Source of the DNA: Thalassocella blandensis
GTDB taxonomy: Bacteria; Pseudomonadota; Gammaproteobacteria; Pseudomonadales; Cellvibrionaceae
Direction of reading: 5' to 3'
Length of the DNA: 64,000 bases
NCBI GenBank assembly: GCA_902141825.1
Contig: CABFPG010000004.1
Span: 310,001-374,000, forward strand
Within the stretch, counting starts at the first letter, position 1. Every line of letters starts with the position of its first letter. Below, piece after piece: positions 1 to 9,293 of this stretch. Under the pieces are notes generated by a model. That model made no database searches. It was not told where the DNA came from and saw nothing but the letters and a program-made list of their open reading frames with translations. Both the position numbers and the translations under genes were made by a program.

Positions 1-238
1 GCGCCATTAAAAAAGTTCCGAGCAGTAAATTACACTTACAACTTACGCATAGTAAGCTGAAGTAAGGCTGAACGGTATATTCGTAAACAAATTTACTCGT
101 TGTATAAATGAAGGCATAAATTGGCAAATCAATTGCTAAAACAGAATTCTTAGTGTCGCGCTATTAAAAAAGAGGTTATTATCAGCGCTTTAATACAGCT
201 TTGCCTGTTTTTTCAGCAACACACATCCACCAAGGTTT
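1..238. other. Upstream region of nadB, no gene seen
   Basis: AT-rich leader with no convincing ORF. The phrase CGCCATTAAAAAAG near the left edge recurs in slightly changed form (CGCTATTAAAAAAG) at about 158-171, an imperfect direct repeat. A weak ribosome-binding AAGG sits about 5 bases before the nadB ATG. In many gammaproteobacteria nadB is divergent from rpoE, but the left flank is outside the window and cannot be judged. Confidence 0.4.
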
Positions 239-1870
239 ATGGCTAACGATTTGACCAATAAAAATTTTGACGTTTTAGTTGTGGGGAGCGGTGCTGCGGG
301 TTTAACCCTCGCCTTGCACCTGGCGCAAAAATATCAAGTCGCCGTCCTCAGCAAAGGCAAACTGAATGAAGGCTCTACCTGGTACGCACAAGGCGGTATA
401 GCAGCAGTACTGGACAATGAAGATTCTATCGATTCACACGTCCAGGATACACTGGCCGCAGGAGCTGGGCTTTGCCATAAAGATGCCGTCGAATTTACCG
501 TCAGACACAGCAAAGAAGCGATAGACTGGCTAATTAAACTCGGCGTCAATTTTACCAAAACTAATGACTCCGAGGATTACCACCTCACACGAGAAGGTGG
601 CCACAGCCATCGAAGAATCATCCATAGTGCCGATGCTACTGGCAAAGCTGTACACACGACCCTGCTGGAACAAGCGCGGCAGAGTAAAAACCTGCATCTC
701 TTTGAAAACCATATTTCAGTCGATCTGATCAAGCAATCTCAAGCTAATAGCGCCCGCGTACGCTGCACCGGAGCCTATGTATACAATCGTCTTTCCGATT
801 GTGTCGAAGTGTTTTCCGCAAAAGCCGTGGTACTGGCTACCGGTGGCGCCAGTAAAGTGTATTTATACACCACCAATCCAGATGGTGCCTCGGGAGACGG
901 AATAGCAATGGCCTGGCGAGCAGGCTGCCGTGTTGGCAATATGGAATTCAATCAATTCCATCCCACCTGCCTCTATCACCCAAAAGCCAAGTCGTTTTTA
1001 GTAACCGAAGCGTTACGTGGCGAAGGCGCCAAACTACGTTTACCCGATGGGCAGACGTTTATGCACAAATTTCATCACCTGGAAGAACTTGCACCAAGGG
1101 ATGTGGTTGCCAGAGCGATCGACCATGAAATGAAACGTCTGGGTAGCGACTGTGTATACCTTGATATCAGCCATAAGTCCGAAGAGTTTCTCGCATCGCA
1201 TTTTCCAACGGTAAAACAGCGCTGCCTCGAGTTCGGTATCGATATTACGAAAGAAGCTATTCCGGTCGTTCCCGCGGCCCATTACACATGTGGCGGTATA
1301 GCAGTCGGCCTGAATGGCGAGACTGATTTAAAAAACCTCTATGCTATTGGGGAGACCTCCTTCACCGGATTGCATGGCGCCAACCGCATGGCCAGCAACT
1401 CCCTGCTTGAATGCCTGGTCTATGCGCAATCCGCAGCGCAGGCTATAGATGAGTCCATCGCACACATTCCCGCCCCCAAACCCGCACCGGCCTGGGATGA
1501 AAGTCGCGTAACCAATTCAGATGAAGACGTTGTGATTTCGCATAACTGGGAAGAACTAAGACGATTTATGTGGGATTATGTCGGCATTGTACGCACTCGG
1601 AAACGTCTGGAACGAGCAACGCACCGAATTAAATTGCTCCAGAAAGAAATCCACGAGTATTATTCAAATTACAAAATCAGTAATGACCTGGTGGAGTTGA
1701 GAAATCTGGCCATGGTGGCAGAATTGATTATTCGTTCTGCGATGGCACGCAAGGAAAGCCGCGGCTTGCATTACTCAATTGATTATCCGGACACAGCGGA
1801 TATTGCACAGGACACCGTCCTCGTTCCCATGAATCATGCAGCACAAAACATTATTGTCGACTCGCCATAA
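239..1870 (+). CDS. nadB: L-aspartate oxidase NadB
   Basis: Flavoprotein that oxidises L-aspartate to iminoaspartate, the first step of de novo NAD synthesis, feeding quinolinate synthase NadA in the cytosol. The N-terminus carries the Rossmann FAD motif [13 protein letters not shown] (about residues 14-26), followed by the family signature [13 protein letters not shown] and the [17 protein letters not shown] stretch. The fumarate reductase/succinate dehydrogenase-like core continues with NQFHPTC and HYTCGGI, and the helical C-terminal domain ends with [14 protein letters not shown], typical of NadB rather than SdhA. At 543 residues it is the usual length. The ATG has a weak AAGG upstream. 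It converges on the lipoprotein gene with only 4 bases between the stop codons. Confidence 0.97.
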   Translation: MANDLTNKNFDVLVVGSGAAGLTLALHLAQKYQVAVLSKGKLNEGSTWYAQGGIAAVLDNEDSIDSHVQDTLAAGAGLCHKDAVEFTVRHSKEAIDWLIKLGVNFTKTNDSEDYHLTREGGHSHRRIIHSADATGKAVHTTLLEQARQSKNLHLFENHISVDLIKQSQANSARVRCTGAYVYNRLSDCVEVFSAKAVVLATGGASKVYLYTTNPDGASGDGIAMAWRAGCRVGNMEFNQFHPTCLYHPKAKSFLVTEALRGEGAKLRLPDGQTFMHKFHHLEELAPRDVVARAIDHEMKRLGSDCVYLDISHKSEEFLASHFPTVKQRCLEFGIDITKEAIPVVPAAHYTCGGIAVGLNGETDLKNLYAIGETSFTGLHGANRMASNSLLECLVYAQSAAQAIDESIAHIPAPKPAPAWDESRVTNSDEDVVISHNWEELRRFMWDYVGIVRTRKRLERATHRIKLLQKEIHEYYSNYKISNDLVELRNLAMVAELIIRSAMARKESRGLHYSIDYPDTADIAQDTVLVPMNHAAQNIIVDSP

Positions 1871-1874
1871 CTTA

Positions 1875-2600
1875 TTACAAAGTTAACTCGACTTTCAATG
1901 CATCTTCGTTTGCAGGCTGCCGGGTATTGTGGTCATGCGTTTCATTGTCCGTTGTTGTGTTTATAACGGCCTCATTTTCCGTGTTTAAGCTGGAATCCGC
2001 CTCCTCGCTCTGCACTGGGAGGTGAGTATCCCCGCTATCAACCTCAGCACTTTTTTCAGGGATTGCCGAAGACCTTGCAGCTTCACCCGGATTACTCGTC
2101 TCGGGTTGATCCCGCGCGGTATTTTTATTCCCAAAAAAAGGAAGTTTCCAATTGACTCCCGAAGATTTTTCTTTTTTGGGAGGATCGACTTCCTGTACCA
2201 GCTTGTGAATTTTCTGAATACGCAAACTGTCATCAATCCAGGTCTTTTTAATTTCGTTATTTTTATATGCCACATGAAAGTATGACAAATCTTCTGAGCG
2301 CGCTCCCGAATGCAACACAAATAAAAATCGCCAATTTCGAATATGCACACGATTAAAGCGATAAGTCATTACTTTAATATCGTCCCCCAGCATTTCAATC
2401 AGAACGGGTTCTCCCAGCTGTTCGACCACCTCTCCCGTGGAAATTTTTTTCTGCTTTATATCTTCAAAAACTGATTCAGGAATCTGCCCTTCCTGATCTT
2501 CGTAGCTTACCCTTTCAGTAATCGAGCAAGCGGCAATACCCAACGCGTACAGCAGGCAAAAACATTTTAGGAAAAACGGAGTAAAAATTTTCACCGGCAT
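1875..2600 (-). CDS. Predicted lipoprotein with BamE/SmpA-like domain and acidic tail
   Basis: The N-terminus has a short hydrophobic signal ending in a lipobox, IAAC, which makes Cys25 the likely lipidated residue. Residues about 50-125 (ISTGEVVEQLGEP through YRFNRVHIRNWRFLF to YFHVAYKNNEIKKTWID) have the layout of small BamE/SmpA-type envelope domains: a helix starting with TxxEVxxxLGEP followed by strands. The remaining 100 residues are low-complexity, rich in E, S, T and N, and probably disordered. It lies 65 bp downstream of the DUF2802 gene on the same strand and may be the last gene of that operon. No specific function can be assigned. The lipoprotein call is well supported; the BamE-like fold is inference. 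Confidence 0.7.
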   Translation of the reverse strand: MPVKIFTPFFLKCFCLLYALGIAACSITERVSYEDQEGQIPESVFEDIKQKKISTGEVVEQLGEPVLIEMLGDDIKVMTYRFNRVHIRNWRFLFVLHSGARSEDLSYFHVAYKNNEIKKTWIDDSLRIQKIHKLVQEVDPPKKEKSSGVNWKLPFFGNKNTARDQPETSNPGEAARSSAIPEKSAEVDSGDTHLPVQSEEADSSLNTENEAVINTTTDNETHDHNTRQPANEDALKVELTL

Positions 2601-2665
2601 GCTCCCATAGTGGCAGATAAGCTTTTCAGAGGTAAGCTTTCAAAATTTAGCCCTAACAACACGCC

Positions 2666-3079
2666 CTATCCGAAAGAAGCCTGACGAGTACTTTTAGACA
2701 TTCCCGATTGATGCAATAACTGCATTAACTGGATTTCTGAAGAGGATAAACCGCTATTCGCTGCGATCGTTTGACTATCAATGCCCTGCTCAATTAATTT
2801 TTGTGCCTGTGTATAGGAGAAATCCATGTTACTTTGTTTTAACTCTTCCTGACTCGATTGCAAGCTATTGAGTTTTTGCTCAAGAGCAATCATTCGCTGC
2901 CCCATACCGAGCGAGCCAGAACTCAGCACATTCATACTCGCACGAATTTTTTTCAGTTCTTTTGATTGCTGCCGACTTACCCGATTCACAATGACGCAGG
3001 AGATAACCACAGCAATCAGGATGTTCAACATCACTGCACCTGCTATTTCCGGTAAAAATTCCAATACTGTCGCCAACAT
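2666..3079 (-). CDS. DUF2802 family membrane-anchored protein at the end of the chemotaxis operon
   Basis: A 137-residue protein with one N-terminal transmembrane helix (LNILIAVVISCVIV, about residues 18-31). A predicted coiled coil follows (about 35-85, with LEQKLNSLQSSQEELKQ). The C-terminal helical part TYTQAQKLIEQG-type/TIAANSGLSSSEIQLM resembles the DUF2802 pattern and looks helix-turn-helix-like. Genes of this family regularly follow cheW in polar-flagellum chemotaxis clusters of Pseudomonas, Vibrio and relatives. Here the start is 21 bases after the cheW stop, consistent with one transcript. The molecular role is not established; a link to the chemosensory array is inferred from position only. 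Confidence 0.8.
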   Translation of the reverse strand: MLATVLEFLPEIAGAVMLNILIAVVISCVIVNRVSRQQSKELKKIRASMNVLSSGSLGMGQRMIALEQKLNSLQSSQEELKQSNMDFSYTQAQKLIEQGIDSQTIAANSGLSSSEIQLMQLLHQSGMSKSTRQASFG

Positions 3080-3100
3080 ACCATCACCTGCTATTTACAC

Positions 3101-3592
3101 CTAAAAGGAGTCAAGCTCTGCCCATTCCTCGTCGGTCAATAATTTATCCAAATCAATCAGAATCAATAGTTCGTTATTTTTGTGGCAAACACCTTGAATA
3201 AATTTGGCACTTTCTTCTGTGCCAATATTGGGTGCAGTTTCTATTTCAGATTGCCGCAGATAAACGACCTCTGCAACACTATCCACCAAAATACCAACGA
3301 CATGGGACTCGGCTTCAATCACAATAATGCGTGTATTGTCGCTGATCTCACCCGGCGTTAATGCGAATCGGTTACGCGTATCAATCACAGAAACAACCTT
3401 GCCACGCAAATTAATAATGCCTATCACATAACTCGGGGCACCCGGCACTGGCGCAATTTCGGTGTAACGCAGTACTTCTTGCACCTGCATCACATTAACA
3501 CCGTACTTCTCACCGGCTAATTTAAAAGTCACCCATTGCAGCATCGGATCACTTGTGGCTGTTTTGTTGTTGCTCGATAAATTCAACGCCAT
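3101..3592 (-). CDS. cheW: Chemotaxis coupling protein CheW
   Basis: Scaffold that links chemoreceptors to CheA in the membrane-associated array. It shows the full CheW fold: WVTFKLAGEKYGVNVMQVQEVL at the start, the conserved PGAPSYVIGIINLRGKVVSVIDTR segment that contacts CheA, and the C-terminal NELLILIDLDKLL. I chose the ATG at 3592, giving 163 residues, because the frame's earlier start adds an unconserved 12-residue leader and a GGGAA-like site lies before 3592. It is separated from parP by 237 bp that include a perfect 12-bp tandem duplication, so it may have its own transcript start there. Confidence 0.95.
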   Translation of the reverse strand: MALNLSSNNKTATSDPMLQWVTFKLAGEKYGVNVMQVQEVLRYTEIAPVPGAPSYVIGIINLRGKVVSVIDTRNRFALTPGEISDNTRIIVIEAESHVVGILVDSVAEVVYLRQSEIETAPNIGTEESAKFIQGVCHKNNELLILIDLDKLLTDEEWAELDSF

Positions 3593-3682
3593 TGTTCTGG
3601 TTCCCAATAAGATATGAAGAAGCGTCAAAATACAGTCAAAAATTTGCCGCTATATCCTATTACTATAGAATATTGCAGCATC

Positions 3683-3706
3683 TATGCCAGCCTATATGCC
3701 AGCCTA
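3683..3706. repeat. Perfect 12-bp tandem duplication in the parP-cheW spacer
   Basis: TATGCCAGCCTA occurs twice in a row with no mismatch. It is one of several short tandem repeats found only in intergenic spacers of this window. Confidence 0.85.
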
Positions 3707-3829
3707 ATTTCCAGACAGAAAAATAAGTCATGACGAATAAATGACAATAACAAAGGCGAGTGATTATCGCGATCATAACCAGCCATTTTACTGACACATT
3801 GAAAGGAAATACGAGATGGGTGACTGGCG

Positions 3830-4969
3830 CTAAGTACGTCGATTTTTATCGGATTGATCTAACAGTTTCGCCATTTGAGGGATATCTAGTAATGCACACA
3901 TTCTGGATTTTACAGTTCCCGCCAACCAGGGGCGCTTACCTCTCTGGCTCCGCCAGTTAACATCCTCCGGTTTTAATCTTACGGGTTGATTGACCTTATC
4001 AACCGCTAACCCCCATGGAAGCCCATCGATAGAAATAACAAATTTTGCGGTATTCACAAACTCGGGATTGTAGCGTTCAGGCATTACGAACAACGCCGTA
4101 TTGACGGTTCGCAAATCACCGAGAGAAGTGGAAAACATCCCCATGAACCACTCAGACTGTCCCGCCAGCGGCGTAGGCTTTTTGTTTAAGTTAACAATCT
4201 GTCCCAAGGCGACCAAAGGGACAGCCAGGGTTAAACCAGCGACTTCAAAAAACAAAGCATCGAACTCCCCTTCCGCCCAAATAGGTCGGCCATTTGCGCC
4301 CCACTCCAGAATTTTATAAACCCCAACGGGCTCATCCGTCACCAGGGAAGCATCCCTGGCATCCTGTTTAAGCGATATGTTCTCCTGCTGTAGGGATTTC
4401 TGCTCCAAGACAACTGAAGCTTTCACTTCCTGTTCTGCGTTGGGGAGCTGCACCGGAGGTTTTGGCGTTGCGACTTTGCTTGAAACTTGTGTTTTTTCTT
4501 CCGGTGGCGCTTTTACTTGCGCCGGCTTTAATTGAGGTAGCGCCTGCTGGCTCAACATCTCCTGCAATTTCTGGCGTTTATGTTCTTCCAGGAGCGCCAC
4601 TTGCTCCTGAATTGTTTGAGACTGTGTGTTTTGTTCAACCTGAGGGTTCGGCGCTATCGGTGGAGGAGCTGGTTCTGAGTGAAGGAGAGCAACCTCTTTG
4701 GGTAAAGAATGTTTTTCCACTAAGGACAGGGTACCTGCTTTCACCCGAGGCGTTTTTTCAGAATGCTCGATTAAAGTATCTTCGCCACTTGCAACAGGCG
4801 TAATTACTGCGTCTGGCTTGGCAGCGTCAACCAATGTGATTTTTTCTACCTGGTTCGCTTTGGCATTGCTCCCGCTGAACTCACCGTTAACAGACGAGCT
4901 GCTTGAACTATCCTCAGATAATAACCCTTGGATATACGCTTCTAATGTGTCATCAGGTGTATTTGCCAT
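3830..4969 (-). CDS. parP: ParP-like chemotaxis array positioning protein with C-terminal CheW/AIF domain
   Basis: The first 230 residues are low complexity, rich in Q, E, P and S, with no membrane segment. Residues about 235-375 form a CheW-like domain (DALFFEVAGLTLAVPLVALGQIV, SEWFMGMFSTSLGDLRTVNTALFVMP, PWLAGTVKSRMCALLDIP). This is the arrangement of Vibrio ParP, whose C-terminal AIF domain binds CheA and receptors while its N-terminal part binds ParC. The gene starts 7 bases after the ATPase gene parC and precedes cheW, the same order as in Vibrio. The role in polar localisation and inheritance of chemosensory arrays is taken from that family. A plain CheW-domain protein is the alternative. 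Confidence 0.8.
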   Translation of the reverse strand: MANTPDDTLEAYIQGLLSEDSSSSSSVNGEFSGSNAKANQVEKITLVDAAKPDAVITPVASGEDTLIEHSEKTPRVKAGTLSLVEKHSLPKEVALLHSEPAPPPIAPNPQVEQNTQSQTIQEQVALLEEHKRQKLQEMLSQQALPQLKPAQVKAPPEEKTQVSSKVATPKPPVQLPNAEQEVKASVVLEQKSLQQENISLKQDARDASLVTDEPVGVYKILEWGANGRPIWAEGEFDALFFEVAGLTLAVPLVALGQIVNLNKKPTPLAGQSEWFMGMFSTSLGDLRTVNTALFVMPERYNPEFVNTAKFVISIDGLPWGLAVDKVNQPVRLKPEDVNWRSQRGKRPWLAGTVKSRMCALLDIPQMAKLLDQSDKNRRT

Positions 4970-4976
4970 AGTCAGT

Positions 4977-5771
4977 CTATGAATTTATTTGGGCGCGATG
5001 GCCCACTTTTTGTGATTGCAAATGCATAAACAAAGACTGGTAGCTTTCTACCCCCCGACTTTTTGCATCAAATAAATGCGGAGGAACCCCCGCTTTACTC
5101 GCATCACGGAAATGTGTGTCAATTGGAATCTTGCCTGGCCACACCGCATCTCCATAATTATTACGAATAGATCTCAAACTGCTGGTAGACGCCTGTGTGC
5201 GGCGATCGAACATGGTAGGCACAATCAGGTAAGGAAGCTCTTGTTTGCGCGATCGGCCTAACATTTTTAATGTATGCAGCATTCGCTCCAGCCCTTTGAG
5301 GGCCAGAAACTCTGTTTGCACGGGAATTATCAATTCCTGACAACAAGCGAGCGCGTTGACCATCAGCACTCCGAGTTGGGGGGGACAGTCAATGATCACC
5401 AGATCAAATTTCGCTTGAACCAATTGCAACGCTTTACCAATAACCAGCCCCATGCCGTCGCCAATGCCCTGACGTTCAAGTGTTGCGAGCAAGGTGGACG
5501 CAGGAAGCACGGCTAAATTTCTAACTTGCGTATCCTGAATCAGCGACTCAATCAGAGCAGCGTTTAACAGCTTGCGCTTTTCAAAAATTGTATAACTGGA
5601 AAGCGCCTGTTGGTCGGGGTCCAGACGGAAATATGAAGTAAGAGAACCGTGTGCATCTAAATCCAATAACAGCACGCGTAACCCTGCCTGCGCCGCTAAA
5701 CCGCCCAATGCAACAGTGGTAGTAGTTTTACCTACCCCACCTTTTTGATTCGCGACCGTCCAAATTTGCAA
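4977..5771 (-). CDS. parC: ParC-like ParA/MinD-family ATPase for chemotaxis array positioning
   Basis: A 264-residue deviant Walker-A ATPase: KGGVGKTTT lies at residues 10-18, followed by LLLDLDAHGSLTSYF, which matches the ParA switch region, and DLVIIDCPPQLGVLMVNAL (Walker B-like). I place the start at a TTG codon (5771) because AAGGCGG lies a few bases upstream and the family begins directly with xIWTVANQKGG. The longer frame to 5849 adds 26 unconserved residues. In Vibrio, ParC is a polar ATPase that recruits ParP and CheA. Gene order parC-parP-cheW supports the same role here. A possible sigma-54 promoter lies 160 bp upstream. Confidence 0.85.
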   Translation of the reverse strand: MQIWTVANQKGGVGKTTTTVALGGLAAQAGLRVLLLDLDAHGSLTSYFRLDPDQQALSSYTIFEKRKLLNAALIESLIQDTQVRNLAVLPASTLLATLERQGIGDGMGLVIGKALQLVQAKFDLVIIDCPPQLGVLMVNALACCQELIIPVQTEFLALKGLERMLHTLKMLGRSRKQELPYLIVPTMFDRRTQASTSSLRSIRNNYGDAVWPGKIPIDTHFRDASKAGVPPHLFDAKSRGVESYQSLFMHLQSQKVGHRAQINS

Positions 5772-6221
5772 AACAGCCGCCTTACAATGTGAAATTAAAC
5801 ATACGATAAATAACTTGAGTACAACTGCCAGAACACCTGGAAATTTCAATCTTCACGCTACTGTAAGACTTGAACACAGGTGCAATTCTTTAAATATCCA
5901 AGTAAAAATTAAACCTCTAAAAAGTCATTGCAAAGCCTGGGCCGAAAATGAAGTTTAACCAAAATTGAATGAATTTCATTAGCTACCGTTAGCTAAATTT
6001 TTTAATTTTTATGCAATTTAAATATGAAAAACGATTTTACATAAATTAAAATTATAACAACGCCATTTACATTCGGATATCAGCCCAATAAGTATAGCTG
6101 ACGGGATCGAAATTCCTGCATCATCGCATTGTTCCAGATGATCTCGTTCAGGGAAACAGAAATACTTCAATGCCAATCGCGTTTTATTTCTAAAGCGGCA
6201 ACTTCTTGCCTGCGCAGGGGT
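5772..6221. other. AT-rich 450-bp spacer between motD and parC
   Basis: No protein-coding frame is convincing. The part at about 5960-6060 is very AT-rich. The only clear signal is the sigma-54-like element at 5929-5944, which suggests parC-parP-cheW are transcribed separately from the upstream cheY-motD genes. Confidence 0.5.
5929..5944 (-). promoter_or_regulatory. Candidate sigma-54 (RpoN) promoter upstream of parC
   Basis: Read on the minus strand, the element is CGGCCC-AGGCT-TTGCA. It has the invariant GG and GC at the required spacing, a perfect TTGCA -12 box, and two mismatches to TGGCAC in the -24 box. The predicted start near 5918 would give a leader of about 145 bases before the parC TTG. 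RpoN/FleQ control of early flagellar genes is established in Pseudomonas and Vibrio; its use here is inference. Confidence 0.45.
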
Positions 6222-7190
6222 TTAACGGGGAGCGGGAGAGATAGATGGTGAGACCACGGGATTCACACGGGGTAAATCAGGGTCGCTGGAAAAAAGCAGG
6301 CTGCCATCCTGCAGGCGAACAGGGTTCACGGCAGATTCTTGACGCGGTAAGGAAGGCGCATTTGTTTCAGTAGCTTGCGAAGTAGCAGATTGACTGCCAG
6401 GCAGATTCTCGCTTTGGTTGTTTTGTCCTTGCTGAGTGTCAACACCTTGTTGACCGAAACCTTCTCGTTTGGATAACTGCACCTGCATTTCAGGGGATTC
6501 TTCCGCGGTGCTGGACACACTGATCACTACTCGCCGGTTTTTTTCTCGCCCCGCCTCGGTTTCGTTGTCAGCAATCGGTTTGAACTCACCATATCCCACT
6601 GCTGACAATCGCTCAGGATTCACACCACCATAAGCCAAAGCATTCACTACCGCGACAGCTCTAGCAGATGACAATGCCCAATTATTGGCAAATGCGTCGT
6701 TGCTAATTGGCAGGTTGTCCGTATGCCCACTGACAATTACCCGGTTTGAATTCAGTGCGATTTTATCAGCGATGGCAGCAATAATTTTTCGCGCAGGTGG
6801 AGTCAGCTCCGCGCTGGCGGACGAAAACAAGGTGCTGGAATCCAACTCTATTTCTAACCAGTCATGATTACCACGCACACTTATTTCACCTTGTTCGTGC
6901 AAGGCACTGAACTCCTCCTCTATCAGCGGAAGTATTCTCTGCTGGATGCTCTGCAACGAATCCACTTGCTCGAGCTCGCTTACCTGCTGACTGGAAGTCG
7001 TTCGCGTTGAAAAGGTCGACTGTAAAGTTTGTGTTAATTCTCGATACTTGGATTCACTCACCTGTGACACGGAGTACATCACGACAAAGAAGGCAAACAA
7101 CAATGTAATAAAATCTGAATACGACACCAACCATCGTTCATGATTGATTTTGGTTTCCCAGCGTTTATCAATATTGGCTCGTCGTATCAT
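6222..7190 (-). CDS. motD: Flagellar stator protein MotD (MotB family)
   Basis: The peptidoglycan-binding half of a proton-driven stator. One transmembrane helix (about residues 22-42) carries WLVSYSDFITLLFAFFVVMY with Asp26, the proton-binding residue of MotB proteins. A linker follows, then an OmpA-like peptidoglycan-binding domain (about 145-235: SGHTDNLPI, NNWALSSARAVAVVNAL, VGYGEFKPIADN, NRRVVI). The C-terminal 85 residues are Q/S/P-rich and outside the fold. Pairing with motC just upstream and the place inside the che cluster match MotCD, the second stator of Pseudomonas, which supports motility in viscous conditions and swarming. MotAB would be encoded elsewhere. Confidence 0.93.
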   Translation of the reverse strand: MIRRANIDKRWETKINHERWLVSYSDFITLLFAFFVVMYSVSQVSESKYRELTQTLQSTFSTRTTSSQQVSELEQVDSLQSIQQRILPLIEEEFSALHEQGEISVRGNHDWLEIELDSSTLFSSASAELTPPARKIIAAIADKIALNSNRVIVSGHTDNLPISNDAFANNWALSSARAVAVVNALAYGGVNPERLSAVGYGEFKPIADNETEAGREKNRRVVISVSSTAEESPEMQVQLSKREGFGQQGVDTQQGQNNQSENLPGSQSATSQATETNAPSLPRQESAVNPVRLQDGSLLFSSDPDLPRVNPVVSPSISPAPR

Positions 7191-7241
7191 GGTTGATTTT
7201 TATGAACGTATTCGATCGGGCGTAAAAATATCGTTATTGTC

Positions 7242-7982
7242 TTAATGCAAATAACCACTTAATTTCATTTCAATGGACTTAGGATTTTCCCCGTCAGCAA
7301 TGGCCAGAATTCCTTCGATAATCAACTCTCGATATTGTGATTGCTCGCGGATACAGGAACGTAATTTATTAGCAATAGGCAGCAAAAGTAAATTTGCCAG
7401 TGCAACGCCGTAGATAGTCGCTACAAACGCCACCGCGATACCTGGCCCCAACTCCGCCGGGTCTGCTAAATGTTGCATAACGTGGATTAACCCGATCACC
7501 GCACCAATAATACCAATCGTTGGAGCATAACCGCCCATGCTTTCGTAAAACTGTACAGCTTCCTGGTCTCGCTGCTCAGCAATGAGTAAATCAGTTTCCA
7601 GTACATGCCGAATCACATCTCGTTCACTGCCGTCTACAAGCAACTGCAAGCCTTTACGAGCAAAAAGATCGTGTTCTTTATCTGAAATACCTTCTAAGCC
7701 AAGTAAGCCATCGCGTCGTGCTGTTATCGCCCAATTCACGACCCGTTTAATCGCCGTTTTAAATTGTTGACGGGGAGGTTTGTATATCCATGAAAATAGT
7801 GACAAGGCTCGTTTCAAGCCATTTTTCGGCGTTTGTAAAATAGCGGCACCGAGGGTTCCACCGATCACGATGATTGCTGCCGGCCCATTGACTAGAGAGC
7901 TCCATTGACCGCCTTCCAGAAAATTCCCGCCAAGCAATGCAGCGAACCCCAGAATTACCCCAATGACACTTAACATATCCAC
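7242..7982 (-). CDS. motC: Flagellar stator protein MotC (MotA family)
   Basis: Inner-membrane proton channel subunit that pushes on the FliG ring. The 246-residue protein has four hydrophobic segments (about 5-25, 30-50, 148-172 and 180-205), with the large cytoplasmic loop containing ARKGLQLLVDGSERDVIRHVLETDL and the MotA signature GGYAPTIGIIGAVIGLIHVM followed by GPGIAVAFVATIYGVALANLL. Motifs and the che-cluster position identify MotC rather than MotA. The ATG at 7982 is followed two codons later by another ATG, and either could be used. The downstream motD begins about 50 bp later, so the pair is cotranscribed. Confidence 0.93.
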   Translation of the reverse strand: MDMLSVIGVILGFAALLGGNFLEGGQWSSLVNGPAAIIVIGGTLGAAILQTPKNGLKRALSLFSWIYKPPRQQFKTAIKRVVNWAITARRDGLLGLEGISDKEHDLFARKGLQLLVDGSERDVIRHVLETDLLIAEQRDQEAVQFYESMGGYAPTIGIIGAVIGLIHVMQHLADPAELGPGIAVAFVATIYGVALANLLLLPIANKLRSCIREQSQYRELIIEGILAIADGENPKSIEMKLSGYLH

Positions 7983-8049
7983 CGCATTTTCTCCCGTGGA
8001 TAAAATCCAGATTCCGTAATAATCGTTTTTTCTGTCGTGTTAAAAATGA

Positions 8050-9111
8050 TTAAAACTCACTAATCAGTTTATTGGCTATATCATTTAACGGCAGTACACA
8101 ACTGGTCAAATTAGCTTTCGCAACAGCGGCCGGCATACCGTAGACAATGCTACTCTCTTTGTCCTGGCTCCAAATAATTGAGCCGCGTTCTTTTAACAGC
8201 CTTGCACCCTCACAACCGTCAGCGCCCATACCGGTCAACACCAGACCAAGCACCGAACTGCCTAAAGCTGAAGCCGCAGATCCAAAGGCGATGTCGACAC
8301 TGGGTTTATAATTTACCCGATCATCCCCCGCAATAATTTTGACACTGGAACCACTGCGATCCACCATCATCTGTTTTCCACCCGGGGCTACCAGTACACG
8401 ACCAGGCTCCAACCGATCACCCGCTTCCGCTTCTTTTACCTCAAGCTTCGCCAGGCGGTTCATTCTTTCGGAAAACGCCCGAGTGAAATTTTCGGGCATA
8501 TGCTGAATAACGATAATGGGTACGGGAAAATCCGCCGGTAGCGCAGTGATAATTTCCGAAACCGCAACTGGCCCACCAGTGGAAGCACCGATAGCTAACA
8601 ACTTGATCGTGTTGCGCAATTTCTTGCTGCTGGAAAAGTTTTTTTTGGGTTCGGCCGTACTTACCGCTGGCGAAGGTGAAGCGATATGAGAACGAGTTAA
8701 TGCAGGACTTTTGCCCGATCTCGCACACGTCAGCAGCTTTTCATAAAGCCGCTCTTTAAAACTTTGCGAATTACCAGACACCTCCGCAAAATTTTTATTC
8801 ATAAAATCCAGTGCACCGGCATCCAGTGCATCCAGAGTAATACGGGCCCCCTCATACGTCATAGAGGAAAACATGATGATAGGCCGAGGGTTGGTATCCA
8901 TAATATGCTTAACAGCCGTCACCCCATCGAGAAATGGCATTTCGTAATCCATCGAAATGAGATCGGGTTTTAACTGCTCCGCTTTATCAATGGCTTCTTG
9001 ACCGTTTGAGGCCACGCCCACGACATTGAGATCGGGATGCTCATTAATAATTTCTTTTAGTCGAGTTTGAAAAAAACTCGAATCATCGACAATCAGAACA
9101 CTGTAGGGCAC
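8050..9111 (-). CDS. cheB: Chemotaxis response regulator protein-glutamate methylesterase CheB
   Basis: Removes methyl groups from, and deamidates, chemoreceptors during adaptation. The N-terminal receiver domain (1-120) has the acidic pair Asp9/Asp10 and the phospho-acceptor Asp55 in LISMDYEMPFLDG. The C-terminal esterase carries the catalytic triad: Ser177 in AIGASTGGP, His204 in VIQHMPENFT and Asp298 in LTGMGADGCEG. The linker between them (about 133-168) is S/P/K-rich. At 353 residues the length is normal. No cheR is present in the window. It follows cheA after 182 bp that hold a short tandem repeat. Confidence 0.96.
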   Translation of the reverse strand: MPYSVLIVDDSSFFQTRLKEIINEHPDLNVVGVASNGQEAIDKAEQLKPDLISMDYEMPFLDGVTAVKHIMDTNPRPIIMFSSMTYEGARITLDALDAGALDFMNKNFAEVSGNSQSFKERLYEKLLTCARSGKSPALTRSHIASPSPAVSTAEPKKNFSSSKKLRNTIKLLAIGASTGGPVAVSEIITALPADFPVPIIVIQHMPENFTRAFSERMNRLAKLEVKEAEAGDRLEPGRVLVAPGGKQMMVDRSGSSVKIIAGDDRVNYKPSVDIAFGSAASALGSSVLGLVLTGMGADGCEGARLLKERGSIIWSQDKESSIVYGMPAAVAKANLTSCVLPLNDIANKLISEF

Positions 9112-9214
9112 GCGACCCTCCTCGTTAATTGCTGACTATTGTGCTAGCAAATATTATTGTAAGTTAGATTTAATTATTTCCGGATCATATTTCCGCGTTG
9201 CTCTGTTCTGATGC

Positions 9215-9246
9215 AAAATGGTTCTGAGACACAATGGTTCAGAGCC
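9215..9246. repeat. 16-bp imperfect tandem duplication in the cheA-cheB spacer
   Basis: AAAATGGTTCTGAGAC is followed directly by ACAATGGTTCAGAGCC, and a more diverged copy (CTCTGTTCTGATGC) precedes it. It has no obvious coding or operator role and belongs to the same class of spacer repeats seen elsewhere in this window. Confidence 0.6.
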
Positions 9247-9293
9247 AAAATGTAACGCGTACAAAATAACACCTCGCGGGAAAGGCGTGTTTA

